Both the position numbers and the translations under genes were made by a program. DNA of 64,000 nt from Azospirillum brasilense (lineage in GTDB: Bacteria > Pseudomonadota > Alphaproteobacteria > Azospirillales > Azospirillaceae): contig NZ_QOKV01000012.1 of the NCBI RefSeq assembly GCF_008365405.1, positions 124,001 to 188,000 of the forward strand. The letters run 5' to 3'. This document shows positions 1 through 8,699 of this stretch, one piece after another. The notes under the pieces are model-generated. The model was not told the origin of the DNA and did not search any database. It worked only from the letters and a program-made list of their open reading frames with translations. The first letter of the stretch is position 1, and each line of letters begins with the position of its first letter.

Positions 1-210
1 ATCCTGATCCTCGACGAGGCGACCTCCGCGCTCGACACCCGGACCGAGCGGGAGATCCAGAAGTCGCTGATGGAGCTGGCGGAGGGGCGGACCACCCTGG
101 TCATCGCCCACCGTCTGGCGACCATCCGCAACGCCGACGAGGTCTATGTCGTCGGCACCGAGGGCGGGCTCCAGCGCATCACCCACGAGGAGCTTGCGGC
201 GCGCGGCTGA
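1..210 (+). CDS. ABC transporter ATP-binding protein, C-terminal end (partial)
   Basis: The window opens inside this gene; only the last 69 codons are present. The frame begins with the Walker B segment [11 protein letters not shown], which carries the catalytic glutamate and the D-loop, and continues to the H-loop IAHRLATI. This is the end of a nucleotide-binding domain of the exporter class (MsbA/HlyB-like), in which the ATPase sits at the C-terminus of a fused membrane protein. The substrate cannot be judged because the membrane part lies outside the window. The next gene begins about 95 bases further on and is probably separate. Confidence 0.93.
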   Translation: MLILDEATSALDTRTEREIQKSLMELAEGRTTLVIAHRLATIRNADEVYVVGTEGGLQRITHEELAARG

Positions 211-305
211 TCGCGCCGCGTCCCCGGCCATGGAAACGGTCCTCGGCGCGGCACCATTGCCCCATCGCCCTGTTTGTGGACGTGAGACACAGGCAGGAGG
301 GCGAC

Positions 306-809
306 ATGGCATCCCGCGCCGAGCGCACCGACCCCCGTATGTGGGAGACGGTGAAGGCAAGCATCCTGAAGGGCGACAAAGGCGGTGAGCCCGGCCAGTG
401 GTCCGCCCGCAAGGCTCAAATGGCCGTTCAGGAATACAAACGGCGCGGTGGCGGCTATACGGGGCCGAAGAGCGCGGGCAACAGCCTGAGCCGGTGGACC
501 GACGAGGAGTGGGGCACGCGCTCCGGCAAGCCGAGCGCGGAAACGGGGGAACGTTACCTCCCCCGGCAGGCCCGCGAACACCTGTCCGAAGCGGACTACC
601 GGCGCACCAGCGACAAGAAGCGCGCCGACACGACGAAGGGCAGGCAGTTTTCAAAGCAGCCCGACGACGTTGCCCGGAAGACGGCGCCGTTCCGGCATCC
701 CGCCGATGGGAACCGGACCCGCGCGGCCCTCTACGAGAAGGCAAAGCAGCAGAACCTGCCCGGCCGCTCCCGCATGAGCAAGGAGGAGCTGCAAAAGGCG
801 CTCTCCTGA
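306..809 (+). CDS. DUF5872-type basic cytosolic protein
   Basis: This gene encodes a 167-residue, very hydrophilic, lysine- and arginine-rich protein without signal peptide or membrane segments. The N-terminal WETVKASILKGDKGGEPGQW stretch, followed by KAQMAVQEYKRRGGGY and a WTDEEWGTRSGKPS segment, matches what I know of DUF5872 proteins. The C-terminus (ALYEKAKQQNLPGRSRMSKEEL) resembles the short helical SAP/Rho-N type motif, which can bind nucleic acid. The ATG at 306 is preceded by AGGAGG at 295-300 and is preferred over an in-frame start at 276. The function of the family is unknown; a nucleic-acid or stress role is only inference. Confidence 0.85.
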   Translation: MASRAERTDPRMWETVKASILKGDKGGEPGQWSARKAQMAVQEYKRRGGGYTGPKSAGNSLSRWTDEEWGTRSGKPSAETGERYLPRQAREHLSEADYRRTSDKKRADTTKGRQFSKQPDDVARKTAPFRHPADGNRTRAALYEKAKQQNLPGRSRMSKEELQKALS

Positions 810-844
810 CCCAATCTCTTGACGCGGAGAGGGCCGTACACGGG

Positions 845-1066
845 TTACTCGCGCATCAGCTTCGGCAGGTCCATGGCGACCCGGCCGACGTCTTCGCGGC
901 GCAGGCCACGAGCGGCCAGTTCGGCCCGGCTCAAGGCCGACAGCTCACGATAAACGGTGTAGGCGGCGGATGCCTCGAACCAGGCGCTGACGAACTCACG
1001 AACGCCCTTGACGATCCCCGACAGCCGGCCGTCGTGATCGATGTGCGATGCGGTGGTGTAAGCCAT
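845..1066 (-). CDS. DUF1127 domain protein
   Basis: This gene encodes a 73-residue protein of the DUF1127 family, small arginine-rich proteins common in alphaproteobacteria and linked in some species to metabolism, RNA turnover or stress. The N-terminal half (VREFVSAWFEASAAYTVYREL) is followed by the typical LSRAELAARGLRREDVGRVA core. AAGGAG lies 8 bases before the ATG. The gene converges on the DUF5872 gene with only 35 bases between stops. A sequence motif about 40 bases upstream (near 1106-1121) is shared with the promoter region of the second DUF1127-like gene at 38692. Confidence 0.88.
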   Translation of the reverse strand: MAYTTASHIDHDGRLSGIVKGVREFVSAWFEASAAYTVYRELSALSRAELAARGLRREDVGRVAMDLPKLMRE

Positions 1067-1441
1067 GGTCCGTCTCCTTCATGTCTGGTGCAGAAGACCT
1101 TACACTGGCATACCAAATACCTGATACGCTGAGTGTGCAACGCAGCGCGTCAGAAAAATTACAGCTATTTCAAGCATTTGTTCGGCCAATTGTCAGCAGC
1201 GCCAATCATCGGCGCGCTGCTCATCACACCGCTTCTGATTGGCTCACCGCGTCCAGGGCATGGGCGATGCCGTCGTCGCCGAGGTCTGTCGGGCAGGGCT
1301 GCGTTGGCCGGAATCCGTTCGACAGGTGTCGCAGCCTCATGGTTTAAGAACACGTGACACGGCGCAATTTCGGGTCCTTGTTGTTGGAGCCGGAATCAAG
1401 TCCTGGTCGAGGGTGCGGAGGCAAGCGGGCGGGAACTCTCC
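1067..1441. other. Intergenic region between DUF1127 gene and glycosyltransferase gene
   Basis: These 375 bases hold no convincing gene. The DUF1127 promoter lies at its left side and includes the GGTATTTGGTATGCCA-type motif (minus strand, 1106-1121). A separated inverted repeat GCCAATCA/TGATTGGC is present at 1201-1208 and 1236-1243. The part from about 1130 to 1190 is clearly richer in A and T than the rest. The promoter of the downstream glycosyltransferase gene presumably lies here, but I see no clear -35/-10 pair. Confidence 0.5.
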
Positions 1442-3772
1442 ATGGCGACGGTGCGGGAAGCGCTGGGACTTGCGGTCGAGTATCATCTTCAGGGGGGACT
1501 GACGGAGGCCAGGGAGCTATACGGCCGAATCCTTGCTGTCGAGCCGGACCAGCCTCATGCATTGCACCTGTTGGGCGTGCTCGACGGGCAGGAGGGCCGC
1601 CCGGTGGAGGCGATGGCGCAGATCCGTCGGGCCATCGCCAGCGCTCCGGGCATTGCCGACTTCCACGCCAACATCGGCAAATTGGCCATGGCGCTGGGCC
1701 GAACGGACGAGGCGGTCGCGCTCCACCGCCGGGCGCTGACGTTGTGCCCTGGCCATCCGGATGCGCTTGCCGGTCTGGCGCCGGTGCTGGCCGAGGGTGC
1801 TCCGACCGACGAGGCCGTATCGGTGCTCCGGCAACGACTGCGCCTGACGCCCGAGGATGGCGGCCTGTGCTTCTCCCTCGCGCGGATGTTGCGGGCAAGG
1901 GGAGAGGCGGCGGAAGCAACGGCGGCCTATCGTCGTCTCATCGTGCTCGACCCCACCCATGTTGCGGCCTGCAACAACCTGGGCAATCTGCTGCGCGCCG
2001 GCGGTGCCGTGGAGCAGGCGGTGGCCTCCTTCCGCTGCGCCACGCGGCTTGCGCCCGGCTCTGCGACGATGCCGGTCAATCTCGGCGCGGCGCTCGCCGA
2101 ACTCGGACGCACCGAGGCGGCGACGGCGGCGTTCCGTCGGGCGATCGCCTGCCAGCCCGACAACGGCGACGCCTATTTCGGGCTCGGCAGCGCGTTCTCC
2201 GGACCTTGCCCATCCGACGGCTTGCGGGTGATGAGCCATGGGTTGCGCGCCGCCCCGGACCATCCTGGGTTGCTGTATGCGCTGGGAGTGCTCCACGCCG
2301 GCCGGGGCGAAGACACCATGGCCACCGGCTTTTGGGCCCGGGGGGTGGAGGTGGTACCGGAGGATGCCGCCTGCCGCATGGCCTTGTGTGTCGGACAACT
2401 CCGCCACGTCTATGCCGACGGAGCGGAACTGGCGTCCCGACGGGAAGCCTACGCGCGCCACCTCGCCGCGCTCGACGGGCTGATCGGCCCCAGCGCGCCG
2501 ATTGAGGCGCGGCTGAGCGCCTGCGACCTTGCGGGCTCGCATCTGCCCTTCCTGCTGGCCTACCAGGGCATGGACAACCGGACTCTGCAGGAGACCTACG
2601 GCGGCATCGTGGCGGGGCTGATGGCGGCGCGTCTGGGGAGTCGCATCCCCACCACCCCGGAAACGCCCCGTGCCTCCACACGTCCCCGCCCGGCCCGGAC
2701 GCGGCTGCGGGTCGGGATCGTCTCGTCCTATTTCCACGACCATTCTGTCTGGCGGGCGATCCTGGCCGGCTGGCTGACCCGGCTCGATCCGGAGCGGTTC
2801 ACCCTTCTGGGATACCATGTCACGGGGGAGCAGGATGCGTGCACCGCGCTGGCCGCATCGCGTTGCGCGGTGTTCCGGCGCGGACTCGGTGTCGTGGAGC
2901 GCTGGGCGGAGACCATCGTCGCCGACCAGCCCGACGTGCTGCTGTTCCCCGAGGTCGGCATGGAGCCCATGACTCATCGGCTCGCGGCGCTGCGCCTGGC
3001 AGCGGTGCAGGCCGTGGCGTGGGGGCACCCCGACACGACGGGGCTTCCCACTCTCGACCATTACCTGTCGGGCGATCTGCTGGAGCCACCCGATGGAGAC
3101 GCCTTCTACAGCGAGCGTCTGGTCCGGCTGCCCAACCTCGGTTGCCATGTGGAGCCCACGCGGCGGCCCGTCGTGTCGGTCACGCGCGGCCGGCTTGGCC
3201 TGCCCGGCGGGGCGCCCGCCTTCCTGTGCAGTCAAAGCCTGTTCAAGTATCTGCCGCAGCACGACCATGTGTTTCCTTCCATCGCCGCCGCCCTGCCCGG
3301 CAGCCGGTTCCTGTTCTTCCGGCACCGCCAGGCCACCGTCACCCGCAGCTTGGAAGACCGGCTGGAACGGGCTTTCGCCGTCCAGGGCCTCGACAGCCGG
3401 GAATATTGCGTCTTTGCCGACCAACTCGACCATGACGCGTATCTCGCCACGCTGCGGGTGATGGACGTCTATCTCGACAGCATCGGGTTTTCCGGATTCA
3501 ACACGGCCTTGCAGGCGGTGGAGGCGGGGCTTCCGGTGGTGACCGCGCGGGGGCGCTTCATGCGCGGACGGCTTGCCGCCGCCCTGCTGGACCGCCTCGG
3601 TATGGCCGATGCCGTTGCCAAGAGCCCGGACGACTTCATCGAGGACGCCATTTGTCTGGGGCGGGACCCGGCGGCGCGGACCATTCGGAAAGCCCGCCAG
3701 ACCGCCGCGCTTCCCACCGTCTATCGCGATCAGGCGGCCATCGTCGGACTGGAGCGTTTTCTGACGGGATAG
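1442..3772 (+). CDS. TPR-containing SPINDLY/OGT-type glycosyltransferase (GT41-like)
   Basis: This gene encodes a 776-residue soluble protein. Residues 1 to about 330 are tandem TPR helices (repeats ending in motifs such as ARELYGRILAVEPDQPHALH and ATAAFRRAIACQPDNGDAYF). From about residue 423 there is a GT41-like catalytic region beginning LRVGIVSSYFHDHSVW, the bacterial counterpart of the H-x-x-x-H start of O-GlcNAc transferases. The late segment MDVYLDSIGFSGFNTALQAV is the usual UDP-binding region of the family. The likely role is cytoplasmic sugar transfer to a protein or glycan. The gene stands alone, 45 kb from the glycosyltransferase cluster at the right end. The donor sugar and target are unknown. 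Confidence 0.88.
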   Translation: MATVREALGLAVEYHLQGGLTEARELYGRILAVEPDQPHALHLLGVLDGQEGRPVEAMAQIRRAIASAPGIADFHANIGKLAMALGRTDEAVALHRRALTLCPGHPDALAGLAPVLAEGAPTDEAVSVLRQRLRLTPEDGGLCFSLARMLRARGEAAEATAAYRRLIVLDPTHVAACNNLGNLLRAGGAVEQAVASFRCATRLAPGSATMPVNLGAALAELGRTEAATAAFRRAIACQPDNGDAYFGLGSAFSGPCPSDGLRVMSHGLRAAPDHPGLLYALGVLHAGRGEDTMATGFWARGVEVVPEDAACRMALCVGQLRHVYADGAELASRREAYARHLAALDGLIGPSAPIEARLSACDLAGSHLPFLLAYQGMDNRTLQETYGGIVAGLMAARLGSRIPTTPETPRASTRPRPARTRLRVGIVSSYFHDHSVWRAILAGWLTRLDPERFTLLGYHVTGEQDACTALAASRCAVFRRGLGVVERWAETIVADQPDVLLFPEVGMEPMTHRLAALRLAAVQAVAWGHPDTTGLPTLDHYLSGDLLEPPDGDAFYSERLVRLPNLGCHVEPTRRPVVSVTRGRLGLPGGAPAFLCSQSLFKYLPQHDHVFPSIAAALPGSRFLFFRHRQATVTRSLEDRLERAFAVQGLDSREYCVFADQLDHDAYLATLRVMDVYLDSIGFSGFNTALQAVEAGLPVVTARGRFMRGRLAAALLDRLGMADAVAKSPDDFIEDAICLGRDPAARTIRKARQTAALPTVYRDQAAIVGLERFLTG

Positions 3773-3848
3773 CCCCGACGGCGAGGCCGGTGGCGAATCC
3801 TTTGATCAGAATGTTCGGCGACGGGGGCCAGATCCTGCCGGTGTGCCG

Positions 3849-4309
3849 ATGCCACACGAAAAGCCTGACGAGGTCTGGATCGTGCGCATCAACCCCCAGG
3901 AGTTCTATCCGGCTTCACCAAACATTGGCCTCGAGGACATCCGGGAGCGGGAAAACAATCTGGCCGGCAACCTGTCGCTCAACCAGGAGCTGGGCGCCAT
4001 CATGACGATCAACCAACGGATCGAGCGCAATGGATTGAGCGGCACGGAAACGAGCGTCCCCCGCTGGACAACCACAAGATCGTCGCGGTCCGGACCGTCA
4101 AGATGACCCGCGATACCGCCTGGGGCCTCAAGCACACCTCGAAATTCAACCGCTGCCCGGACTGCTTCGCGATGCTTCGCGAGGAAGGGCAGACCGTCAC
4201 CGAACGGTGGCTGGCGGACTGGCGGAGGCTCGGCAAGGACTTCCCCCGCTATCCCAACGACGCGCGCTACCCTGAGCCGACCCAACCTCCATCGCGCGAA
4301 GTTTCCTGA
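3849..4309 (+). pseudogene. Small unknown gene interrupted by a one-base frameshift
   Basis: Two overlapping frames together look like one protein of about 153 residues. The first (from the ATG at 3849) reads MPHEKPDEVWIVRINPQEFY and continues to MTINQRIERNGL. The second reads PLDNHKIVAVRTVKMTRDTA, then KFNRCPDCFAMLREEG, to the stop at 4309. Adding one C to the C5 run at 4058-4062 joins them without a gap (TETSV-PPLDN). Either the gene is broken, the run carries a sequencing error, or translation slips there. I do not recognise the family; the CPDC motif could hold a metal. The rest of 3773-4444 shows nothing else. Confidence 0.5.
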
Positions 4310-4444
4310 GATTTGAAACAGCGTGCGGTTGGGCCCCTATGACTTCTATTGTCATCAACACGCTCGGACACCGATAGGCGTCGGAACCCCATACCGAAAC
4401 ACAGGCTGGCAGTCCGCGATCATGCCAAATCCATGGCGCGCCCC

Positions 4445-5641
4445 TTATTCGGGATAGGTTTCGACGTCCTCCGGCGCCACCTTGTTGAAGAGAATAAATA
4501 CCAGAGGGTTGCCGGGTTCGGACATTGCATCGCTGCGCTGCCCCGTTACCTCTCCGGTCACACCGCTTCTATACTCCGCAACCACTTCGCCGAAGCTGTT
4601 GCGCTGGATGGCCACCGGCTGTCCAGGTTCGACCTTGTCGTTGAGCTTGACCAGATGCTGGATGATCCCTCCCGCAGTGGCAAGGATCGGGAACGCACTG
4701 TTGCCGATGAAGACAGCCACGTCCTTGCTTGTACGCCCCATTGGTCCGGCAACGATGCCGTGATGCTTGAGGACATTCATCGTGCCCTCCACGAACAGGG
4801 GGATCATCGTGAGGTCCAGCACGCGCGCGGCGCCGATCTCCGGCGTGAAGGACGGGATACCCAGGTCCATGAACGCGTTGTGCAGGACACCAGGATAGAC
4901 ATGGTTGTCGAAGATCTGGCCGACGGGATAGAGTTCCACCATCGCCTTGACCTCGGGCACATCCATGCCGGCAATATTGAATGCGGTGACCTCAAATCCG
5001 GTTGTTCCGGTGTGAAAGTCGATCGCGAAGTCAGCGTTCGGCCGCAGCAGGCGGTTGAACAGGAGCCCGGCGTGTCGGCTGGGTGCGGTGGCGCCGTCTT
5101 CGTTTCCGGGCCATTCCCGGTTCATATCAATCAGGTCGATGCCTCTGCCCTGATTGGGCCATCTGCGCTGCATGCTTTCCAGGGCCGGGCGGGACACGTC
5201 CGCAACCGCCATCACCGTGCCCGACATTTGCGCCGGATCGAGCTGGTCCATTACGGTCTGCACCGTGTGTATGGAACTCATTTCGTCACCATGCACGCCG
5301 CTGACCAGGACACCGCGCTTGCCCGGCTTTGCTCCCCTGGCGACCGTCACGGAGACATACCAATGCTGTCCGGTGGGCATCTCGACACCTTGGAAATACA
5401 GAAGGTGCTTCTGCCCGGGCGTCAGGTCGTTGACGTCGAGCTTGCTGACGACTTTCCTCCCGTCGATGACATCACCGACATAGACCGTCCCTTGTGATGC
5501 CGGAACGGCAGAAGAGGCAGAGTTATCCTGCGCATTGACAATACTGGCATTTGTGGCGAGAGCAGCCGACATGCCGGCCGTGACTATGGGCGCGAGCATG
5601 AAGTCTCGACGGTCGAGGACTTCCTTGGGCTTGTTCGGCAT
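4445..5641 (-). CDS. Succinylglutamate desuccinylase/aspartoacylase-family protein with Tat-like signal
   Basis: This gene encodes a 398-residue member of the AstE/AspA branch of the M14 zinc hydrolases. Zinc ligands are visible as the H and E of SGVHGDEMSS and the later histidine of FAIDFHTGTTGFE. After the catalytic domain a small C-terminal beta domain follows (KVEPGQPVAIQRNSFGEVV). The N-terminus has DRRDFM followed by a hydrophobic stretch and an alanine-rich end, a plausible Tat signal, so the enzyme probably works in the periplasm. This differs from cytosolic AstE and suggests an extracellular N-acyl amino acid or peptide as substrate. AAGGA lies 11 bases before the ATG. The gene stands alone in an accessory stretch. 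Confidence 0.85.
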   Translation of the reverse strand: MPNKPKEVLDRRDFMLAPIVTAGMSAALATNASIVNAQDNSASSAVPASQGTVYVGDVIDGRKVVSKLDVNDLTPGQKHLLYFQGVEMPTGQHWYVSVTVARGAKPGKRGVLVSGVHGDEMSSIHTVQTVMDQLDPAQMSGTVMAVADVSRPALESMQRRWPNQGRGIDLIDMNREWPGNEDGATAPSRHAGLLFNRLLRPNADFAIDFHTGTTGFEVTAFNIAGMDVPEVKAMVELYPVGQIFDNHVYPGVLHNAFMDLGIPSFTPEIGAARVLDLTMIPLFVEGTMNVLKHHGIVAGPMGRTSKDVAVFIGNSAFPILATAGGIIQHLVKLNDKVEPGQPVAIQRNSFGEVVAEYRSGVTGEVTGQRSDAMSEPGNPLVFILFNKVAPEDVETYPE

Positions 5642-6082
5642 GGTCGGAAATCCTTGCTTGGAAAGCTATTTCCTGATCGAAGGCACGATCCGTCTTGCAC
5701 ACGAAAATAAGAGTTATGTGAATGTAGAAAAGCAAGAAATGTCCGCCTCAGCTCCAAAATCACTCACTGATGATATTTACCACTAAGATCCGCAAGTGGC
5801 GCTCCGCAAAATGGCCGTCGTGGATCGACCGATACAGCTCCACTTCTCTCCTTATCGCGCGATACACGATCCAAGTGATCGGCATGCTACCGACAAAGTT
5901 CAGCCTACACACTGCCACCGACGCATTCTGCATCATCGGTGGCGGGAATTTCATTGTACGTTCTCTTCCTCGTTTTTACGACGGGTGGAGCTGGTCGGTT
6001 GCAGCACACAACGCACCTGACCGGGACAGTCCGCAAAGCGCGACGGCCCGGTTGGTGGCCTTCTTTCCTGTAGTGGCCCCAA
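5642..6082. other. Gene-poor stretch, relatively AT-rich
   Basis: These 441 bases contain no gene I can support. The first 150 bases are AT-rich and must hold the promoter of the minus-strand aspartoacylase-like gene. A 64-codon minus frame at 5760-5954 ends RREVELYRSIHDGHFAERHL, which faintly recalls a DUF1127 core, but it lacks the family residues and I do not annotate it. The lower GC content, together with the transposase remnant just to the right, suggests acquired or decaying DNA. Confidence 0.4.
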
Positions 6083-6223
6083 ATGGCGCGCTGGAAAGGT
6101 GTCCTCGGCGACACGCCGCGCTTCCACTCCGATCAGGCGCAGGCCACCGAGGTCGCCGTTGGCGTCGCGGCCCTCAACCGTATGCTCGACCTCGGACGCC
6201 CTGAATCCGTTCGCGTTGCCTGA
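6083..6223 (+). pseudogene. IS5-like transposase, C-terminal remnant
   Basis: This 46-codon frame starts MARWKGVLGDTPRFHSDQAQ and ends LNRMLDLGRPESVRVA. It matches from memory the C-terminal end of DDE transposases of the IS5 type (the pattern RYKxxxGxxLRxR...TEVxxxVxxLNRMLxLGRPxxVR). Nothing recognisable as the catalytic domain precedes it, so the element is truncated at its 5' side. I could not identify terminal inverted repeats. It marks past insertion-sequence activity beside the methanethiol oxidase genes. Confidence 0.65.
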
Positions 6224-6293
6224 GCGCCAACGGGGGGCGATCTCTTGCTCCGCTCACCTCGCTGCAACACACCGTCGGTAGCGCCAAAGCCAG

Positions 6294-6962
6294 TCATTTC
6301 AGGAGGAGGAGACCAATCCCGGTGCCGATCAAAGCGCCCGCCCACACCAGATCGAAATTCACCCAGCCACGGCGCAGGATACCGAGCCCGACGGTCTCGA
6401 AGACCACCAGCCCCACGATCGCGATTACCACCAGCATGGCCGCCATATGCACCAGGACGACAGCCAGTCCGGCGGCCGCCGACCCGAGTGCGGCAATCAT
6501 GCCCGTCATCTCGGCTCCCGGTCCACACAGCGACAGCGCCATCAGTTGGGCCGGCGCGAGCATGCCCAGCAGCAGGGGCAGGATCATCAGCCCGGCCCCG
6601 TGCGCCGATGCCATCAGGAACGACCACAGCGCCAGCCCGGCAAAACCTGTGCGCATGCCGACCCGCACCCGATGCCGGTAGCCACGCACCAGCCGATAGC
6701 CACCAAGGCCGATCAGCACCGTCACCGTGGCCGGCTTCAGGAGATCTGGCGGGATGACCAGTTGGACCATGGTAAAGCTGATCACCACCACCAGCACTGA
6801 CAGCGCGTGGCCCAGCGCGATGGGTGGCAGCGCCTTGACCACTGCCCCGCGGCGGCCTTCCTGAAGTCCGAGAGCTACGGCGAAGAGCCACCCCATGGCC
6901 GGGTTGACTCCGTGGAAGGCGCCGAGGCCGATCAGCGCCAGCCACTGCCACGCATCGCTCAT
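6294..6962 (-). CDS. Integral membrane protein coupled to methanethiol oxidase gene
   Basis: This gene encodes a 222-residue protein that is almost entirely hydrophobic, with about six predicted membrane spans. The first span holds an unusual GLGAFHGVNPAMGW motif, in which a histidine and a proline sit inside the membrane, and a polar HGAGLM patch lies in the middle. This loosely recalls small metal- or gas-channel families (HupE/NicO-like), but I cannot assign a family. The start overlaps the stop of the upstream methanethiol oxidase gene (ATGA at 6959-6962), so the two are translationally coupled. A role in supplying metal or moving a substrate or product for that enzyme is inference. Confidence 0.75.
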   Translation of the reverse strand: MSDAWQWLALIGLGAFHGVNPAMGWLFAVALGLQEGRRGAVVKALPPIALGHALSVLVVVISFTMVQLVIPPDLLKPATVTVLIGLGGYRLVRGYRHRVRVGMRTGFAGLALWSFLMASAHGAGLMILPLLLGMLAPAQLMALSLCGPGAEMTGMIAALGSAAAGLAVVLVHMAAMLVVIAIVGLVVFETVGLGILRRGWVNFDLVWAGALIGTGIGLLLLK

Positions 6963-8359
6963 GGATAGCAGTACGAGTCCGAGGACGCGTCGCCGCCTTC
7001 CAGCCGGATCTGGTGTCCGCGGAAACCGTCGTCGAACCGCAGGAAGAACCGCTCGTCGATGCTCAGGCCACCCTCCGGGGAGGCGTCGAGCTTGACCATC
7101 CAACTCTTGATGCCCTCGGGATAGAACTGCTCATCCCAGCTCCGGTACAGCGAGTTGGTGAAGTAGACCCGTTTGCCGTCACGGCTGACCTCGACCATCT
7201 GCGGGCCGCCGTTCAGGTCTCCTTCAGCACTTGGATGTCGGCTGCGCCCGACGATCCCGCCCAACCGGACCGAGCCGGTCAGTTTGGGTCGGAAGGGGTC
7301 GGAGACGTCGTAGCGTTGCATCTCTCCGGTGCCCCAGCACGACACGTACAGCCAACGGTCGTCCAGCGACAGGTCGATGTCGGTGACCAGCGGCGGCACC
7401 GCCTTGAAGCCTTTGAGAATGGGTGGCAGTTGATCCGGATCGGCCGGTTCAGCCGGGATGTCGATGACCTTCCGCATCGCCCACTGGCCGCCGTCGCGAT
7501 GCCACAGCCAGATCGACGAGGAGAGATCCTTCAGATTGACCACAGCGTTCATGAAGCCATGCGCCTTGGTCGGATCGTGCGCCGGGCGCAACTCCAGTGC
7601 CAGCTGATACTCCGGACCCAAATCGATGGTCTGCCGATGCCGGCGGCGGTGCAGGTCCCAGAAGTGGACTTGTCGACCATACTTCGCACCCAGCAGAAGG
7701 TCCGGGTTGAGGCCGTCCTCGATCATGTCGGGCGTACCCCATTCGCTGGTGATCATCGTATCCTGGCCGAGATGCCACCAGACGTCGTAAGAGAGGAACT
7801 GCGGGCCGCGGTCGATCTCCCATTGGCCGAGCACGTCGAACGTCTCATGGTCGATAAGGAACACACCGCCCGGCCCACCGCCATTGCCCCCGCCGTTGCC
7901 GAGCGCGCTGACATAGATGCCCTCGGGACCGCAGTGCAGCGTGTGGGGGCGGGAATAGTTGGCGCGGGAGGCCAGTTGTTCCGGCTCGATCACCTTGACG
8001 ATCTTTGGATGGGCTGGGTCCGCCTTGGTGTCCACGATGTGAATGCGCGAGGACCGCAGCCCCGGTACGATGAGGTAGCGGCGCTCGACGTGCGGATGAG
8101 GCGCGTAAGGGCACAAAGCGGAACTGCAGGCGTTCCAGCCGAAATGATGCAACTCATCGCCGACATTTGGCATGTCGAGGCGGCTGATGATCCGGCCGTA
8201 CCCCGAAGAGCCGGGATCGACGTCGACGACACCGAGGGCATCCGGGCGGGCGGCGGTGTCCGTGTTCAACATCGCCACATAGGCCAGCCGCTCCGGGGGA
8301 GCTTGCATCGCCATACGTGGAGACGGATAGAAGCTGGGATCGGGGGTCCAGGTGGCCAT
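6959..8359 (-). CDS. mtoX: Methanethiol oxidase (selenium-binding protein SBP56 family)
   Basis: This gene encodes a 466-residue protein of the SBP56 family, whose bacterial members oxidise methanethiol to formaldehyde, sulfide and peroxide and need copper. Family blocks seen include LHHFGWNACSSALC, SRPHTLHCGPEGIYVSALG, EWGTPDMIEDG, HGFMNAVVNL, VTDIDLSLDDRWLYVSCWG and the C-terminal HQIRLEGGDASSDSYCYP. No signal peptide is visible. I chose the ATG at 8359 because GAGAGG lies 7 bases upstream; a TTG 15 bases earlier is possible. The usual bacterial partners (SCO1/SenC, MauG-like) are absent; the downstream partner is a coupled membrane protein. The detoxification or sulfur role is inferred from the family. 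Confidence 0.9.
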   Translation of the reverse strand: MATWTPDPSFYPSPRMAMQAPPERLAYVAMLNTDTAARPDALGVVDVDPGSSGYGRIISRLDMPNVGDELHHFGWNACSSALCPYAPHPHVERRYLIVPGLRSSRIHIVDTKADPAHPKIVKVIEPEQLASRANYSRPHTLHCGPEGIYVSALGNGGGNGGGPGGVFLIDHETFDVLGQWEIDRGPQFLSYDVWWHLGQDTMITSEWGTPDMIEDGLNPDLLLGAKYGRQVHFWDLHRRRHRQTIDLGPEYQLALELRPAHDPTKAHGFMNAVVNLKDLSSSIWLWHRDGGQWAMRKVIDIPAEPADPDQLPPILKGFKAVPPLVTDIDLSLDDRWLYVSCWGTGEMQRYDVSDPFRPKLTGSVRLGGIVGRSRHPSAEGDLNGGPQMVEVSRDGKRVYFTNSLYRSWDEQFYPEGIKSWMVKLDASPEGGLSIDERFFLRFDDGFRGHQIRLEGGDASSDSYCYP

Positions 8360-8699
8360 GGAGGAACCTCTCAAGTCGCCACGCGCCTAACAGGGAGGGT
8401 ATCGCGACACAGAGGTTCATGATGCGAAGGAAAGGGGCTTGTCGGTTCTTCCATAAGTGGGTTTAGTCATCCCTATTTTGGTTCAGAATAATTGGGATAA
8501 ACGCATGATGATCAGGTGGTGCTGGAACCCCGGCGCGTCTTATGCGCCTCCACATCCATTGGTCCCACGCCGATGGCCTGATCCGCGGGCTCCGTGAACG
8601 CGAGGACGGCCGTTCTATACCCATCCGCGCTGCGGACTTGCCGCATCCAGAGGCGTATTTTGGCGCTTTCGCACCTTAACTTTCCCATGGAGGGGTGCC
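8360..8699. other. Divergent intergenic region
   Basis: These 340 bases separate the minus-strand methanethiol oxidase gene from the plus-strand SnoaL-like gene and should carry both promoters. I see no gene, terminator or clear operator. The stretch near 8465-8510 (TTTTGGTTCAGAATAATTGG) is AT-rich and is the best candidate for promoter DNA. Confidence 0.4.

Noticed and set aside
1..210. Type I secretion ATPase for the RTX protein
   Set aside because: Only the last 69 residues are present; they are common to all ABC exporters, and the RTX gene lies 11 kb away.
5760..5954. Minus-strand 64-codon frame resembling a DUF1127 core
   Set aside because: The RREVELYRSIHDGH part is only loosely similar, the family residues are missing and there is no clear ribosome site.
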